DNA from: Eisenbergiella tayi
GTDB taxonomy: Bacteria; Bacillota; Clostridia; Lachnospirales; Lachnospiraceae
NCBI RefSeq assembly: GCF_001881565.1
Contig: NZ_MPDJ01000014.1
Span: 1 to 64,000, forward strand
Length of the DNA stretch: 64,000 bases
Direction of reading: 5' to 3'
Each line of letters starts with the position of its first letter. Position 1 is the first letter of the stretch. Below are positions 35,326-44,894 of the stretch, piece after piece. Both the position numbers and the translations under genes were made by a program. The notes under the pieces are model-generated. The model had not been told where the DNA came from and searched no databases. It worked only from the letters and a program-made list of their open reading frames with translations.

Positions 35326-35363
35326 CCGGCGGCAAAGCAGAAGGGAAAAGGGAGAATAGAACT

Positions 35364-36704
35364 GTGAAGGTAATAAGACCGCAGATGGAATTGGAGATTA
35401 AAAGAAAAGCGGATATTTTAGTGGTTGGAGGCGGCCCGGCAGGCATAGGGGCGGCGATCAGCGCAGCAAGGCTTGGGAAAAAGGTACTTCTTCTGGAAAA
35501 GAGAGGTTTTCTGGGAGGAAATATCACGGCCTGTTATGTGGAAAACTGCAATCATTTTCTGAAGGGAACCCCTTTCCATTCAGAAGGGCTGTATAAAGAA
35601 ATTGAACAGAAATGCTATGAAATATATGGGAATGACAATATCCGTGAAAAAAATAAAATGGCTTTCCACAGTGAGTATCTGAAAATTTTCCTGGATAAGT
35701 TTATGAAGGAAAATAAGGTGGAGGTTCTTCTTCATTCCTTTGTCAATGAAGTGATCACCCGGCGCAATCAAATAGAGGCTGTAATTATTCAGACCAAACA
35801 GGGGCCGGAAGCAGTTAGCGCGGAGATCATAATCGATGCCACAGGCGATGGAGACGTGGCTTTCGGCGCAGGGCTGCCTTTCGAACAGGGAAGGGAAAAA
35901 GATGGAATGTGCCAGCCGGGGACGGTGAATTTCCGGGTGACAGGAGCGCATACGGAGGAGATGAAAGGGGAACGGCTGTCTGAAATCAGCAATATCTTCA
36001 CAAAGGAATCCAAAGAAGGCAGAACAGGGCTTGCCTGCTCCAAACAGGATATCCCTTTTGGAAGGCTTACGAAGGCAGGGCAGATCAGTTACGTGAATTA
36101 TTCCTGCGCCCATGGAATCGATCCTACCGATATCGAGGGGCTTACAAGAGGAGAGATGGAGTGCCGTGAATATATCCTTGAAATTTACCATTATCTGAAA
36201 AATCAATTCCATGAGTTAAGAGATATTGAAATTACTTCCATTGCTCCGGAAATAGGCTTCCGTGACAGCAGAAGAATCCGGGGTGAATATTATCTGACAA
36301 TAGAGGATATGGAGTCCGACAGGCAGTTTGATGATGCCATTGCCGTATTTCCCAGATTTTATGATATGCTCCCTCCGGACGGAACAAGCAGCGGAGACGG
36401 AAAAGTGGAAGGGAAAGGCTACGACGGGCATATTTTTGAACCGATTGTGGATGAACGTACCTTTCAGGTGCCATACCGGGCTCTGGTGCCGGCAGGCATC
36501 AATAATCTGCTGCTGGCAGGCAGGTGCATCAGCGCGGATCATGTGGCGGAAAGCGGCATAAGGGCGATTTCCCTGTGCATGATGATGGGCCAGGCGGCAG
36601 GCGCCGCGGCGGTGTTGGCCGTACAGGACAGGGTAAAACCGGCTGATATAGATTATAAGAAGCTTCAGGAAATATTGAGAAAACAGGATATTTCCCTTCC
36701 CTGA
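35364..36704 (+). CDS. FAD-dependent oxidoreductase (FAD_oxidored family), unknown substrate
   Basis: A 446-residue flavoprotein. The N-terminal dinucleotide-binding motif VVGGGPAGIGAAIS (from residue 20) is followed by EKRGFLGGN, and GINNLLLAGRCISADHV and MMGQAAGAAAVLA near the C terminus close the FAD site. This pattern fits the FAD_oxidored (PF12831-type) family common in glycan loci. It could oxidise a sugar hydroxyl or reduce a keto intermediate; sequence does not decide. The start is GTG at 35364 after GGGAGAATAGAACT. It lies between the importer and the glycosidases of the same operon. Confidence 0.85.
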   Translation: MKVIRPQMELEIKRKADILVVGGGPAGIGAAISAARLGKKVLLLEKRGFLGGNITACYVENCNHFLKGTPFHSEGLYKEIEQKCYEIYGNDNIREKNKMAFHSEYLKIFLDKFMKENKVEVLLHSFVNEVITRRNQIEAVIIQTKQGPEAVSAEIIIDATGDGDVAFGAGLPFEQGREKDGMCQPGTVNFRVTGAHTEEMKGERLSEISNIFTKESKEGRTGLACSKQDIPFGRLTKAGQISYVNYSCAHGIDPTDIEGLTRGEMECREYILEIYHYLKNQFHELRDIEITSIAPEIGFRDSRRIRGEYYLTIEDMESDRQFDDAIAVFPRFYDMLPPDGTSSGDGKVEGKGYDGHIFEPIVDERTFQVPYRALVPAGINNLLLAGRCISADHVAESGIRAISLCMMMGQAAGAAAVLAVQDRVKPADIDYKKLQEILRKQDISLP

Positions 36705-36751
36705 TCAGAGGGAGGAAATGTCCCGTTTGCTTGGAAAGACAGGGAAAAGAT

Positions 36752-39292
36752 ATGAATACAGACAGAGTGCTTTCGGATGGCTGGGAGCTGAAGAGGATTG
36801 ATCCCCGGGAAAAAATAGATGCAGCTGCCTTTGGACAGGAAAAAGAAGACTGGATACAGGTGAAGTCTATGCCTGCCCAGGTACATGATATTTTATATGA
36901 CAATGGTTTTCTTGATGAGGAATACAGGCTTGGCTGGTGTGAAAATGTATTGTGGGTCGGAGAGTATGACTGGCTGTACCGCTGTTATTTCCGCTGTGAA
37001 GACGAAGCGTCAGGCGCAGGCCTTTTGTTTGAAGGGCTTGATACCTATGCGGATATTTATCTGAATGGGAAACTGGTGGGAGAGCATGATAATTTTTATC
37101 TCCCTCAGGAGGTAAAAGTCAGTGGGTCACTGCAGAAGGAAAATATCCTGCTCATTCATTTTCACCGGGTTTCCGATTTCCTTGAAAGGGAGAAATGGAA
37201 TCCTGAATGGGACGGAGCTGTCCAGAAATGCAAGGTGATCCGAAAACCTATCCATGATTTTCCGCCGGAGGTTCCCGACGGGGGAAGCAATTACCAGGGA
37301 GCCATTCCTTATTTTTCACCGATTGGCGTCTACGGAAAAGTACATGTAAAAACATGGGGCGAAGTAAGGATTGAGGAAGTGCTTGCAAAAGTTACGGTTG
37401 ATGAAGCGAATGACGGTAAAGTGAGGCTTATCATAAAGGGAGAAGGCGGTAATACCGCATTATCCTATAAGCTATATGCAGGGCGGGAGCTTGTTCAGGA
37501 AGGGGCATTGGAAGAAGGACAGGAGCCCGGGGCAGAATGGAGCATAGAAAGCAGCTTTACTGTTGCGCAGCCCAGTCTGTGGTATCCCAGGGGCTTTGGA
37601 AAACCCTTCCGCTATCGTTTGGAAATCATAGCGGCCCAACGGGGAAACATCGTGGATAAATGGGAAAGGCAGATTGGTTTTAAAAAAGTGGAAATGCCTT
37701 CTCCTCTGGAATTTATTATCAATGGAAAACGTGTCCGCCTCTGGGGCGGCAGTATGGATCCTCTTCAGGGGTATACGCACTGCTACTGCAGGGACAGGGC
37801 AATGCGGCTGTTTGATATGGCGGAAAATGCTAATATGAATACCCTGCGGATTTGGGGCGAAGGAATCCCGCAGCCGGATGAATTTTATGAAGAGGCGGAT
37901 CGGAGAGGAATCCTTATATGGCAGGAATTTTTCCTCGGACACGGGGCGTATCCGGATACGGAACGGATTGCGGACGAATGCCGGAAAGAGGCGGCGGCGC
38001 TGGTTAAGCGGCTGATGCACAGGCCATCCCTCCTGATGTGGTGCGGAGGAAACGAGACCATAATGGGAGCGGAATTTGCCGGAAAAGAACCCTTCGGAAA
38101 GGATATCCCCCTGAAGGTATTCCCGCAGGTAGTGGAAGAATTGGATCCGGGAAGGTATTACCATCCGAATTCACCCTGGGGCGGAGAGTGGGCGAATGAT
38201 CCCAGGACAGGAGATTATCATACCTATGATTGTGTATGGCAGTATCCTTATCAGGATTATCCGCAGTTTATCAGCGAACATATACGGACGGCGCCGCCGG
38301 TAATGCACAGCCTGAAAAAAATAATCAAAGGCTCGATTTGGCCGGAGGATGAAAAAGTATCAGGCTGGGAAGCGGCAGCAAAACAGGGGCTGCTGAGTAC
38401 CTATGAAAGCCCTGACTGTATGCCGGAAAACTGGCTGCAGAGAAGCCACCGCAATGCAAACGGACAGCGGAAGAGCGGACCGTACTGGGAGTTTTATGAA
38501 CCGCAGGGGCCGGAGGATATGATATACCGGTTCGGAGCTGCTTATGGACAGGAAATCAGAAGATACGGGGAGCAGATCCGCAGAGGGAGCAGACAGCCGG
38601 GTGAAAGCAGGAGAAGCAAAGGGTATTTTTCCTGTAAGCTTCTGGATACCTGGCCGAAGGTATACTGTGCATCCATTGATTTTTTCCAGGAAGGATATAT
38701 TCCTTATTACTCCCTGGTCAGGCTTTTTCAGCCCGTACTACTCAGCTTTGAAAAAGGAGAGAGCATCCGCCTCTGGCTGGTAAACGATTCGGACAGGGAT
38801 GTGGAAGGAACGGTCACGGTTTCTATTTATCATTTAGGGGAAGAAAGAAATCTCCGGGAAAACCAGGTGGATATTCGTATCGGGCAGGGCGGGTCGGATA
38901 TGGTCTTTGATTTGGCGGAATACCGGTTTTTCCCGAAGGACTGTTTATTATACGCAAAATTTGTGGAAAAAAATGGTGATGTATGCTGTTCTGGTGTAGA
39001 CTATGTAGATATAGAGAGACATCTGCGCTACAAGGAAGCAAACCTTGATGTCAGGCTGGATGGAAATTATCTGGTGCTGAAGACAGATGCGTTTATACGC
39101 TGCGTGGAGATCAAAGGACAGAGCGGAGAAGATGAATTCGGCTGGCTTTTTTCGGATAATTATTTTGATTTGATGCCCGGAGAAGAAAAGAGAGTAAAGA
39201 TTCTCGGAAATAAGGACAGCGGACAGCTGCGGATAAAAGGACATTATCTGCAGGATGAAAAGGTACTGTCATTTACACGCAAAGGACTTTGA
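36752..39292 (+). CDS. GH2 glycosidase, beta-mannosidase-like
   Basis: An 846-residue cytoplasmic protein of glycoside hydrolase family 2. An N-terminal jelly-roll sugar-binding domain (about 1-170, with GLDTYADIYLNG) is followed by an immunoglobulin-like domain, the TIM barrel (about 310-620) and C-terminal beta domains. The acid/base is E435 in WCGGNET. The nucleophile is probably E509 in FISEHIRT, the position of SEFG in beta-mannosidases. The ATG at 36752 is preferred, but its ribosome site (AGGGAAAAG) is weak and a TTG at 36731 is possible. Substrate among beta-mannosides, beta-glucosaminides or similar is not settled. Confidence 0.85.
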   Translation: MNTDRVLSDGWELKRIDPREKIDAAAFGQEKEDWIQVKSMPAQVHDILYDNGFLDEEYRLGWCENVLWVGEYDWLYRCYFRCEDEASGAGLLFEGLDTYADIYLNGKLVGEHDNFYLPQEVKVSGSLQKENILLIHFHRVSDFLEREKWNPEWDGAVQKCKVIRKPIHDFPPEVPDGGSNYQGAIPYFSPIGVYGKVHVKTWGEVRIEEVLAKVTVDEANDGKVRLIIKGEGGNTALSYKLYAGRELVQEGALEEGQEPGAEWSIESSFTVAQPSLWYPRGFGKPFRYRLEIIAAQRGNIVDKWERQIGFKKVEMPSPLEFIINGKRVRLWGGSMDPLQGYTHCYCRDRAMRLFDMAENANMNTLRIWGEGIPQPDEFYEEADRRGILIWQEFFLGHGAYPDTERIADECRKEAAALVKRLMHRPSLLMWCGGNETIMGAEFAGKEPFGKDIPLKVFPQVVEELDPGRYYHPNSPWGGEWANDPRTGDYHTYDCVWQYPYQDYPQFISEHIRTAPPVMHSLKKIIKGSIWPEDEKVSGWEAAAKQGLLSTYESPDCMPENWLQRSHRNANGQRKSGPYWEFYEPQGPEDMIYRFGAAYGQEIRRYGEQIRRGSRQPGESRRSKGYFSCKLLDTWPKVYCASIDFFQEGYIPYYSLVRLFQPVLLSFEKGESIRLWLVNDSDRDVEGTVTVSIYHLGEERNLRENQVDIRIGQGGSDMVFDLAEYRFFPKDCLLYAKFVEKNGDVCCSGVDYVDIERHLRYKEANLDVRLDGNYLVLKTDAFIRCVEIKGQSGEDEFGWLFSDNYFDLMPGEEKRVKILGNKDSGQLRIKGHYLQDEKVLSFTRKGL

Positions 39293-39308
39293 CAGCGGGA
39301 GGAAAGAA

Positions 39309-41453
39309 ATGGACGATATGCAGGATAAGGCTCCATGGTATAAACGTACCTTTTTATGGGGGCAGACCAATTTGACGGAGGATGATCCCGAAAAATGTGA
39401 TTTGGATTTCTGGATTGATTATTGGAAAAAAACAGGGGTGGAAGGGGTCATTATTAATTGCGGCGGAATCGTAAGCTATTATAAGAGCAGGTTCACGGCG
39501 CAGTATAAGGCAAAATATCTGGGAGATAAGGACTATTTCGGTCTCTGGAAGGATGCGGCCAGACAGGCAGGGCTTGCTGTGGTGGCGCGTATGGATATTA
39601 ACGCCACAACGGAGACTCTGTATTCTTCAAACCCGGAATGGTACTGCAGGGATAAAGAAGGAAATCCGTATCTGTCTCAGGGAAGATATGTTGCCTGTGT
39701 GAACGGCGGCTACTATCAGGAATTCCTCCCTCAGGTTTTTCAGGAGATCATTGAGAACTATCATCCTGACGGTTTTGCAGACAACAGCTGGGCGGGTATG
39801 AAGCGGACAGATATCTGTTATTGTGAAAACTGCCGGAAAAAGTTCCGGGAAGAGTACCGGATGGAGCTGCCGGAAAAAGAAGACTGGGAAGATCCGGTTT
39901 ACCGGAAGTGGGTGCGCTGGAACTATCAGCTGAGGATCCGGAACTGGCATTTCTTTAATAAAGTTACAAGGAAGGCAGGAGGAGAAGACTGCCGGTGGTT
40001 TGGGATGCTGACGGCGGATCCGTTTGATACAGGCGAACGTTTTTATGATATCAAAGCGTTGGTAAAGGATTCGGATTTCGTTTTCAGTGATCAGCAGAGC
40101 AGAGATCCCATTGACGGATTTGAACAGAATTCAGTGAACGGAAATCTTCTGCGTCTGGCTTCTTCAGAAAATATACTTGTTGCGGAAAGCATGGCGCATT
40201 ATTATAAAGGCCTGCGTACCTTCCGGCTGAGTGCGGCGCCAAGACAGGAAGTGCGCAACTGGATGCTCACCGGTATAAGCGGAGGTATCATGCCCTGGTA
40301 TCATTTTGTGGGCGGAGGGACACAGGATCGGAGAAAGTTCCGGATTTCCGATGATTTGTTCCGGTGGTTTAAAAAGCAGGAGCCATATCTTCATGACAGG
40401 GTAAACTGTGCCTGTGTAGGACTTGTATGGAATCAGGAAAGCGCGGTCTATTATGGCAGAGGGCATGGAAAAGAGGTCTGCGGCTATCCGTTTGCCGGAT
40501 TTGCACGGTCACTTTCAAAAGCGGGGATTCCTTTCGTGCCGGTTCATGCGGATGATATAGAAAAATATGGAAATCGGCTGGAAACCATTATTCTGCCGAA
40601 CGTGGCTGTTTTGTCATGGGAGCAGGAAGAGCAGGTTATCCGGTTCCTTCAGTCCGGCAAAGGCCTTGTCATGACCGGTATGACCGGACGGATGGATGAA
40701 GAAGGAGAAGAAAGAGCCCAGGAGGAGTGTTTGCTCTGGGAATTTCTCGGACTCAGCAAAAGCGGCTCTGTTACAGGGGTATGCGGTGACAGCAAAGATG
40801 ACTGGATGAATCATGAGACCCATAATTATCTGAAGGGCAACGATACGTTTAATCCTCTTCTGGAAGGTCTGGAGGATACTTCGATTCTGCCTTTTGGAGG
40901 ATCCGTAGTGGAGACAGCAAGCAGCGGGCCGCTGGAAGCTATTTTCCATTTGATTCCGGCATTCCCTATTTATCCCCCGGAGTTTTCCTGGATACGGGAA
41001 GAGAGGGAAGACCTGGGAACCATTTTTGCAGGGGAATTGGAAAACGGGGCCAGGGTGGTATATATGCCGGCGGATGTGGATCGCTGCTATGCCCGTTTTT
41101 ATCTTCCGGATATGGGGAAACTGCTGGAAAATGCGGTGCGCTATACGGCAAAGAACCGATTCCCGGTAAGTGTTGAAGGAAAAGGGCATATTCAGTGCGA
41201 TGCGTATGTTCAGGGGAAAAAGTTAATTCTCCATCTGGTGAATCTGTGCGGCTGCGATGGTCCGGTGGGAAGTGTAACAGATAATCTGCCTACAGGGCCT
41301 GTCATAATAAAAATTACATCATATCCGATGGAGGAGGAAGCTGTTTCGCTGGTATCCGGAAAGAAGCTTCCCATATACCAGGAAGGGGAATGGAAATGTA
41401 TCAGGCTGGAACAATTAGAAGAGCAGGAGATGATTCTGGCATCTATGAAGTAG
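39309..41453 (+). CDS. GH-A-like glycosidase with GH42-type trimerisation domain
   Basis: A 714-residue protein with no signal peptide. The first 390 residues look like a TIM barrel (FWIDYWKKTGVEGVIIN, DGFADNSWAG) and include a cysteine cluster C-Y-C-E-N-C near residue 175 that probably binds a metal, as in GH42 enzymes. Residues about 400-600 resemble the beta-galactosidase trimerisation domain (NRLETIILPNVAVLSWEQ, then GKGLVMTGMTG). A small beta domain ends the chain. GGGAGGAAAG precedes the ATG at 39309. I cannot assign catalytic acids or a family number with confidence. Confidence 0.65.
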   Translation: MDDMQDKAPWYKRTFLWGQTNLTEDDPEKCDLDFWIDYWKKTGVEGVIINCGGIVSYYKSRFTAQYKAKYLGDKDYFGLWKDAARQAGLAVVARMDINATTETLYSSNPEWYCRDKEGNPYLSQGRYVACVNGGYYQEFLPQVFQEIIENYHPDGFADNSWAGMKRTDICYCENCRKKFREEYRMELPEKEDWEDPVYRKWVRWNYQLRIRNWHFFNKVTRKAGGEDCRWFGMLTADPFDTGERFYDIKALVKDSDFVFSDQQSRDPIDGFEQNSVNGNLLRLASSENILVAESMAHYYKGLRTFRLSAAPRQEVRNWMLTGISGGIMPWYHFVGGGTQDRRKFRISDDLFRWFKKQEPYLHDRVNCACVGLVWNQESAVYYGRGHGKEVCGYPFAGFARSLSKAGIPFVPVHADDIEKYGNRLETIILPNVAVLSWEQEEQVIRFLQSGKGLVMTGMTGRMDEEGEERAQEECLLWEFLGLSKSGSVTGVCGDSKDDWMNHETHNYLKGNDTFNPLLEGLEDTSILPFGGSVVETASSGPLEAIFHLIPAFPIYPPEFSWIREEREDLGTIFAGELENGARVVYMPADVDRCYARFYLPDMGKLLENAVRYTAKNRFPVSVEGKGHIQCDAYVQGKKLILHLVNLCGCDGPVGSVTDNLPTGPVIIKITSYPMEEEAVSLVSGKKLPIYQEGEWKCIRLEQLEEQEMILASMK

Positions 41454-41458
41454 AGGCT

Positions 41459-42700
41459 ATGCGCCGGGATGCGGAAACTGTTATTCAGAAAACAATTGAA
41501 GATGTGCTGCCGATGAAGGCAGTGCGGGAGGTTTTGGAGGAGATTGCCTTAACCAAACCTGTTTATGTCATTGCGATAGGGAAGGCGGCATGGGGAATGG
41601 CGGATGAAGCCGCCCGGCTGCTGGGCTCCCGCATTGTGGAAGGTATTGTGGTTACCAAATACGGGCATTCGAAGGGGAATATTGAGGGATTTCAGATTAT
41701 GGAAACGGCTCATCCGTTCCCGGATGATAATTCGATGCTCGCAGCCGGAAAAGTGCTTGAACTGGCGGATCGGGTGACCGAAAACGAAGAGGTTCTCCTG
41801 CTTTTGTCGGGAGGAGGCTCAGCCTTAGTGGAGATGCCGGCTGCCGGCCTTACTCTTCCGGAGGTGACACGGGTGACGGAAATCCTGCTGAAATGCGGAG
41901 CCAATATTGTGGAAATCAATACGGTACGCAAGCATCTTTCCGCGATTAAGGGCGGAAAACTGGCAAAACATCTTCAGCCAGCCACAGGATATGCTATTAT
42001 TCTTTCGGATGTGGTGGGAAACCATCCTGAAATGATTGCATCAGGAATGACGTATCCGGATGCAACCGATGCGCCGGAAGTGATGGAAGTTATTGAAAAG
42101 TATCATTTGGATGTGGAAGATAAGGTAATCCGCGTCCTGGAAAAGTCGGAGGAAACTCTGGTTTCCAATATCACGAATATTGTGAAAGGAAATGTAGAGG
42201 AACTATGCAGCTCTGCGGCGGAGCATGTCAGGGAACTGGGATATAAGCCGTATATATTCTCTACAAATGCGGATTGTGAAGCAAAGAGCCTGGGGCAGTG
42301 GTTTGCACGGACAGCAAAGGCGATCCGAGAGGATAATCCCTGGAAGCTGGAGCTGCCATGTGCAGTGATTGTAGGAGGGGAAACCGTAGTTAAGGTGACC
42401 GGAAACGGGCTGGGAGGGAGAAATCAGGAAATCGCCCTCCAGGCGGCGGAAGGGATACAGGGGATGGAGAAGACGGTTCTGTTTTCCCTGGCTTCCGATG
42501 GTACGGACGGCCCTACGGATGCTGCCGGAGGAATCGTGGACGGCTATACCGTAAAAGCGCTTGAGGATAAGGGGATGAACATCAGGGAGTACCTGGAAGA
42601 CAATGACGCATACTGCGCCCTGCAGGAGGTTAACGGTCTGATAATGACGGGACCTACGGGAACCAATGTAAATGATGTTACAGTATTATTAATCAAATAG
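41459..42700 (+). CDS. Glycerate 2-kinase (MOFRL family)
   Basis: A 413-residue kinase with the two-domain DUF4147/MOFRL layout. Landmarks are IAIGKAAWGMADEA, LLLLSGGGSALVEMPA (nucleotide-binding glycines), VRKHLSAIKGGKLAK, IILSDVVGN and the C-terminal MOFRL-type GRNQEIALQAAEG and SDGTDGPTDAAGG. It converts D-glycerate to 2-phosphoglycerate using ATP and so feeds lower glycolysis. The ATG at 41459 gives the family N terminus MRRDAETVIQKTIED; an upstream in-frame ATG at 41390 lies inside the previous gene. It is the intact paralog of the wreck at 29736-30590 and closes the first CdaR-associated operon. Confidence 0.92.
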   Translation: MRRDAETVIQKTIEDVLPMKAVREVLEEIALTKPVYVIAIGKAAWGMADEAARLLGSRIVEGIVVTKYGHSKGNIEGFQIMETAHPFPDDNSMLAAGKVLELADRVTENEEVLLLLSGGGSALVEMPAAGLTLPEVTRVTEILLKCGANIVEINTVRKHLSAIKGGKLAKHLQPATGYAIILSDVVGNHPEMIASGMTYPDATDAPEVMEVIEKYHLDVEDKVIRVLEKSEETLVSNITNIVKGNVEELCSSAAEHVRELGYKPYIFSTNADCEAKSLGQWFARTAKAIREDNPWKLELPCAVIVGGETVVKVTGNGLGGRNQEIALQAAEGIQGMEKTVLFSLASDGTDGPTDAAGGIVDGYTVKALEDKGMNIREYLEDNDAYCALQEVNGLIMTGPTGTNVNDVTVLLIK

Positions 42701-42707
42701 GGCATGG

Positions 42708-42736
42708 AAACCTCTGATAAGAAGTCAGAGGTTTTT
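42708..42736 (+). terminator. Terminator after glycerate kinase gene
   Basis: AAACCTCTGA (42708-42717) pairs with TCAGAGGTTT (42725-42734) and is followed by T residues. Confidence 0.88.
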
Positions 42737-42806
42737 CTTTTGTCTGCCGATTTATTCTTTGTATCTGCAATACAAAAAAGGAAGGGAAATTTGTAACATG
42801 GTCTGT

Positions 42807-42834
42807 TTGCTCAAAAGGGTTAATTTTGTATAGT
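42807..42834 (+). promoter_or_regulatory. Promoter of the glycyl radical enzyme operon
   Basis: TTGCTC at 42807-42812, 16-base spacer, TATAGT at 42829-42834. It follows a terminator, so the genes from 42931 form a separate transcript. The -35 is imperfect, allowing for an activator. A leader of about 90 bases precedes the first gene. Confidence 0.6.
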
Positions 42835-42930
42835 TAAGTCAAGGTTAATCATACTGTAGGGAAGCCGCAGGGATAACCAGGTATTTTAGATACTCTATAC
42901 AGAATAAACAGGTGAAGGAGAGCGGAGATT

Positions 42931-43890
42931 ATGAAAGCAGTAGTTATCGGAGGATGCGGACACATCGGAACATATTTGGTTCCCAGGCTTGTAAAAGCGG
43001 GTTATCAGGTGGTAAGTGTGACAAGAGGACAGAGTAAGCCTTATTTGCCCAGCCACGCATGGGATGAAGTGGAAAATGTCATCCTTGACAGAGAAGAGGA
43101 AGAGAAAGACGGTACGTTCGGCAAAAAGATTGCTGCAATGAATGCGGATGTGGTAATCGATCTGATTACTTTTAAGGCGGAAAGCACCTATCAGATGGTG
43201 GAAGCCCTGAAGGGAACCAATCTTTCTCATTATTTATTCTGTGCATCCATTTGGGCGCACGGACATGCGACAATCGTTCCTGCTCCGGAGGATCTTCCCA
43301 GACATCCGCTGGAAGATTACGGAATCAACAAAGCAAAAAGTGAAGCCTATCTTCATGAGCAATACAGAAAAGACGGTTTTCCGGAAACGGTTGTAATGCC
43401 CGGCCATATTACCGGACCCGGCTGGAACTGCATTAACCCTACCGGAAATCTGGATCCTCTTGTTTTCCAGAAGATCGGCAGAGGAGAAGGCATTGTCCTT
43501 CCCAATATGGGAATGGAAACCGTACATCATGTTCATGCCGATGACGTGGCACAGGTGTTTATGAATGCAATCTGCTACAGAGGCCAGGCTCTTGGCGAAA
43601 GCTTCCATGCGGTTGCGCCTCATGCCATGACGCTGCTTGGATTTGCGGAAGCTATGTATGCATGGTTTGGAAAACAGCCCGATATCTCATTCCTTCCCTG
43701 GAAAGAATGGTGTGAACATACGGCTGTTGACAGCTTTATCAACAGTACATGGTCTCATGTAACACACAGCGATAATTATAGTATTGAAAAAGGCAAGAGA
43801 CTGATAAACTATAATCCCCGTTATACCATCCTTCAGGCAGTGGAGGAAAGTGTAAACAGCATGCTGGAACGCGGGGTTATTACCGTATAG
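42931..43890 (+). CDS. NAD-dependent epimerase/dehydratase (extended SDR)
   Basis: A 319-residue extended short-chain dehydrogenase. The Rossmann motif is VVIGGCGHIGTYL (4-16), and the catalytic Tyr-x-x-x-Lys appears as YGINK near residue 130. PGHITGPGWNCINP and the conserved VHHVHADDVAQVF follow. Members often epimerise or oxidise sugars or sugar nucleotides. Here, at the head of an operon of free-sugar enzymes, it more likely acts on a free sugar, sugar acid or keto-sugar. GTGAAGGAGAG precedes the ATG. Exact reaction unknown. Confidence 0.82.
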   Translation: MKAVVIGGCGHIGTYLVPRLVKAGYQVVSVTRGQSKPYLPSHAWDEVENVILDREEEEKDGTFGKKIAAMNADVVIDLITFKAESTYQMVEALKGTNLSHYLFCASIWAHGHATIVPAPEDLPRHPLEDYGINKAKSEAYLHEQYRKDGFPETVVMPGHITGPGWNCINPTGNLDPLVFQKIGRGEGIVLPNMGMETVHHVHADDVAQVFMNAICYRGQALGESFHAVAPHAMTLLGFAEAMYAWFGKQPDISFLPWKEWCEHTAVDSFINSTWSHVTHSDNYSIEKGKRLINYNPRYTILQAVEESVNSMLERGVITV

Positions 43891-43906
43891 TTATAAGACA
43901 TAGTCA

Positions 43907-43934
43907 GGGAAACCCTGCTGAGGCAGGGGATCCC
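43907..43934 (+). other. Intercistronic stem-loop
   Basis: GGGA plus CCCTGC pair with GCAGGG plus TCCC around a TGAG loop: ten base pairs with a small internal loop. It lies between the epimerase and aldo/keto reductase genes and may modulate message stability. Confidence 0.5.
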
Positions 43935-43955
43935 TTTTGAAAAGGAGCAGAGAGC

Positions 43956-44888
43956 ATGAAATATTGTAAACTGGGAAAAACGGATATTTCCATATCCAGA
44001 GTGACTCATGGATGTATGGAGCTGGGAGGCGGACGGTGGAAAACTTTGGATAAGGAGTCCAACAGCGCCCTTTTAAAAACCGCTTTGGAAAATGGAATCA
44101 CCACATTTGATACGGCGGAAGGCTACGGAGCCGGCGCTTCAGAGCTGATTGTGGGAGAAGCATTGAAGGACAGAAGAAAAGACTGTGTGATAGCGACCAA
44201 GGTGCTTCCTGATAATCTGAGGGCTGCTGATGTGAGAAAAGCGGCGGAAGGAAGCCTGAAGAGACTGCAGACGGATTATATTGATTTGCTGTATGTTCAT
44301 TGGCCCAATGCCGGGATACCCATTTCGGAAACCCTCGGTGAATTTATTAAATTAAAAGAAGAAGGTAAGATACGGGCAATCGGCGTTTCTAATTTCAGCC
44401 TGGAGCAATTGAAGGAAGCGATGGAAATAACCCACATAGACGCCCTTCAGCCGGAATATAACCTTCTCCAGAGAAAGATTGAGGATGGACTGCTTTCCTA
44501 TTGTGCAGATAATCAAATCAGTGTTCTCAGCTATAATTCTATTGCGAAGGGAATCCTTTCCGGAGTATTCCATTTTAATGGGGTGAAACTGGATGCAGAG
44601 GATTTCAGAAATGAAAAACCTTTATTTTTCCCTGAGAACCTGGAAACGGAGAAACCGCTGATGAACAGCCTGAAGGCGGTTGCCCAGGCACATAACGGCA
44701 CGATTTCCCAGATAGCGGCAGCCTGGGTGCTTGCACAGAGAGGTATGAGCTCCGCAATCATAGGAACACAGAACCCCCGTCATTTTGTGGAAAATATCCA
44801 CAGCGTGGATATAGAGCTGACACAGGAAGAAATAGATGTACTGAATAAAACCAGCAGTGAAGTAATCGGTAAACTTATCGGTGTGTGA
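43956..44888 (+). CDS. Aldo/keto reductase
   Basis: A 310-residue (beta/alpha)8 NADPH-dependent oxidoreductase. The catalytic tetrad is visible: Asp in TTFDTAE, Tyr in GYGAGASE, Lys in IATKVLP and His in YVHWPN. The nucleotide site follows near the C terminus (SSAIIGTQNPRH). It would reduce or oxidise a sugar carbonyl in the cytoplasm. Seven bases separate it from the activase gene, so the two are tightly coupled. One of two such enzymes in this operon; they are only distantly similar and may act on different intermediates. Confidence 0.9.
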   Translation: MKYCKLGKTDISISRVTHGCMELGGGRWKTLDKESNSALLKTALENGITTFDTAEGYGAGASELIVGEALKDRRKDCVIATKVLPDNLRAADVRKAAEGSLKRLQTDYIDLLYVHWPNAGIPISETLGEFIKLKEEGKIRAIGVSNFSLEQLKEAMEITHIDALQPEYNLLQRKIEDGLLSYCADNQISVLSYNSIAKGILSGVFHFNGVKLDAEDFRNEKPLFFPENLETEKPLMNSLKAVAQAHNGTISQIAAAWVLAQRGMSSAIIGTQNPRHFVENIHSVDIELTQEEIDVLNKTSSEVIGKLIGV

Positions 44889-44894
44889 GGAAAA

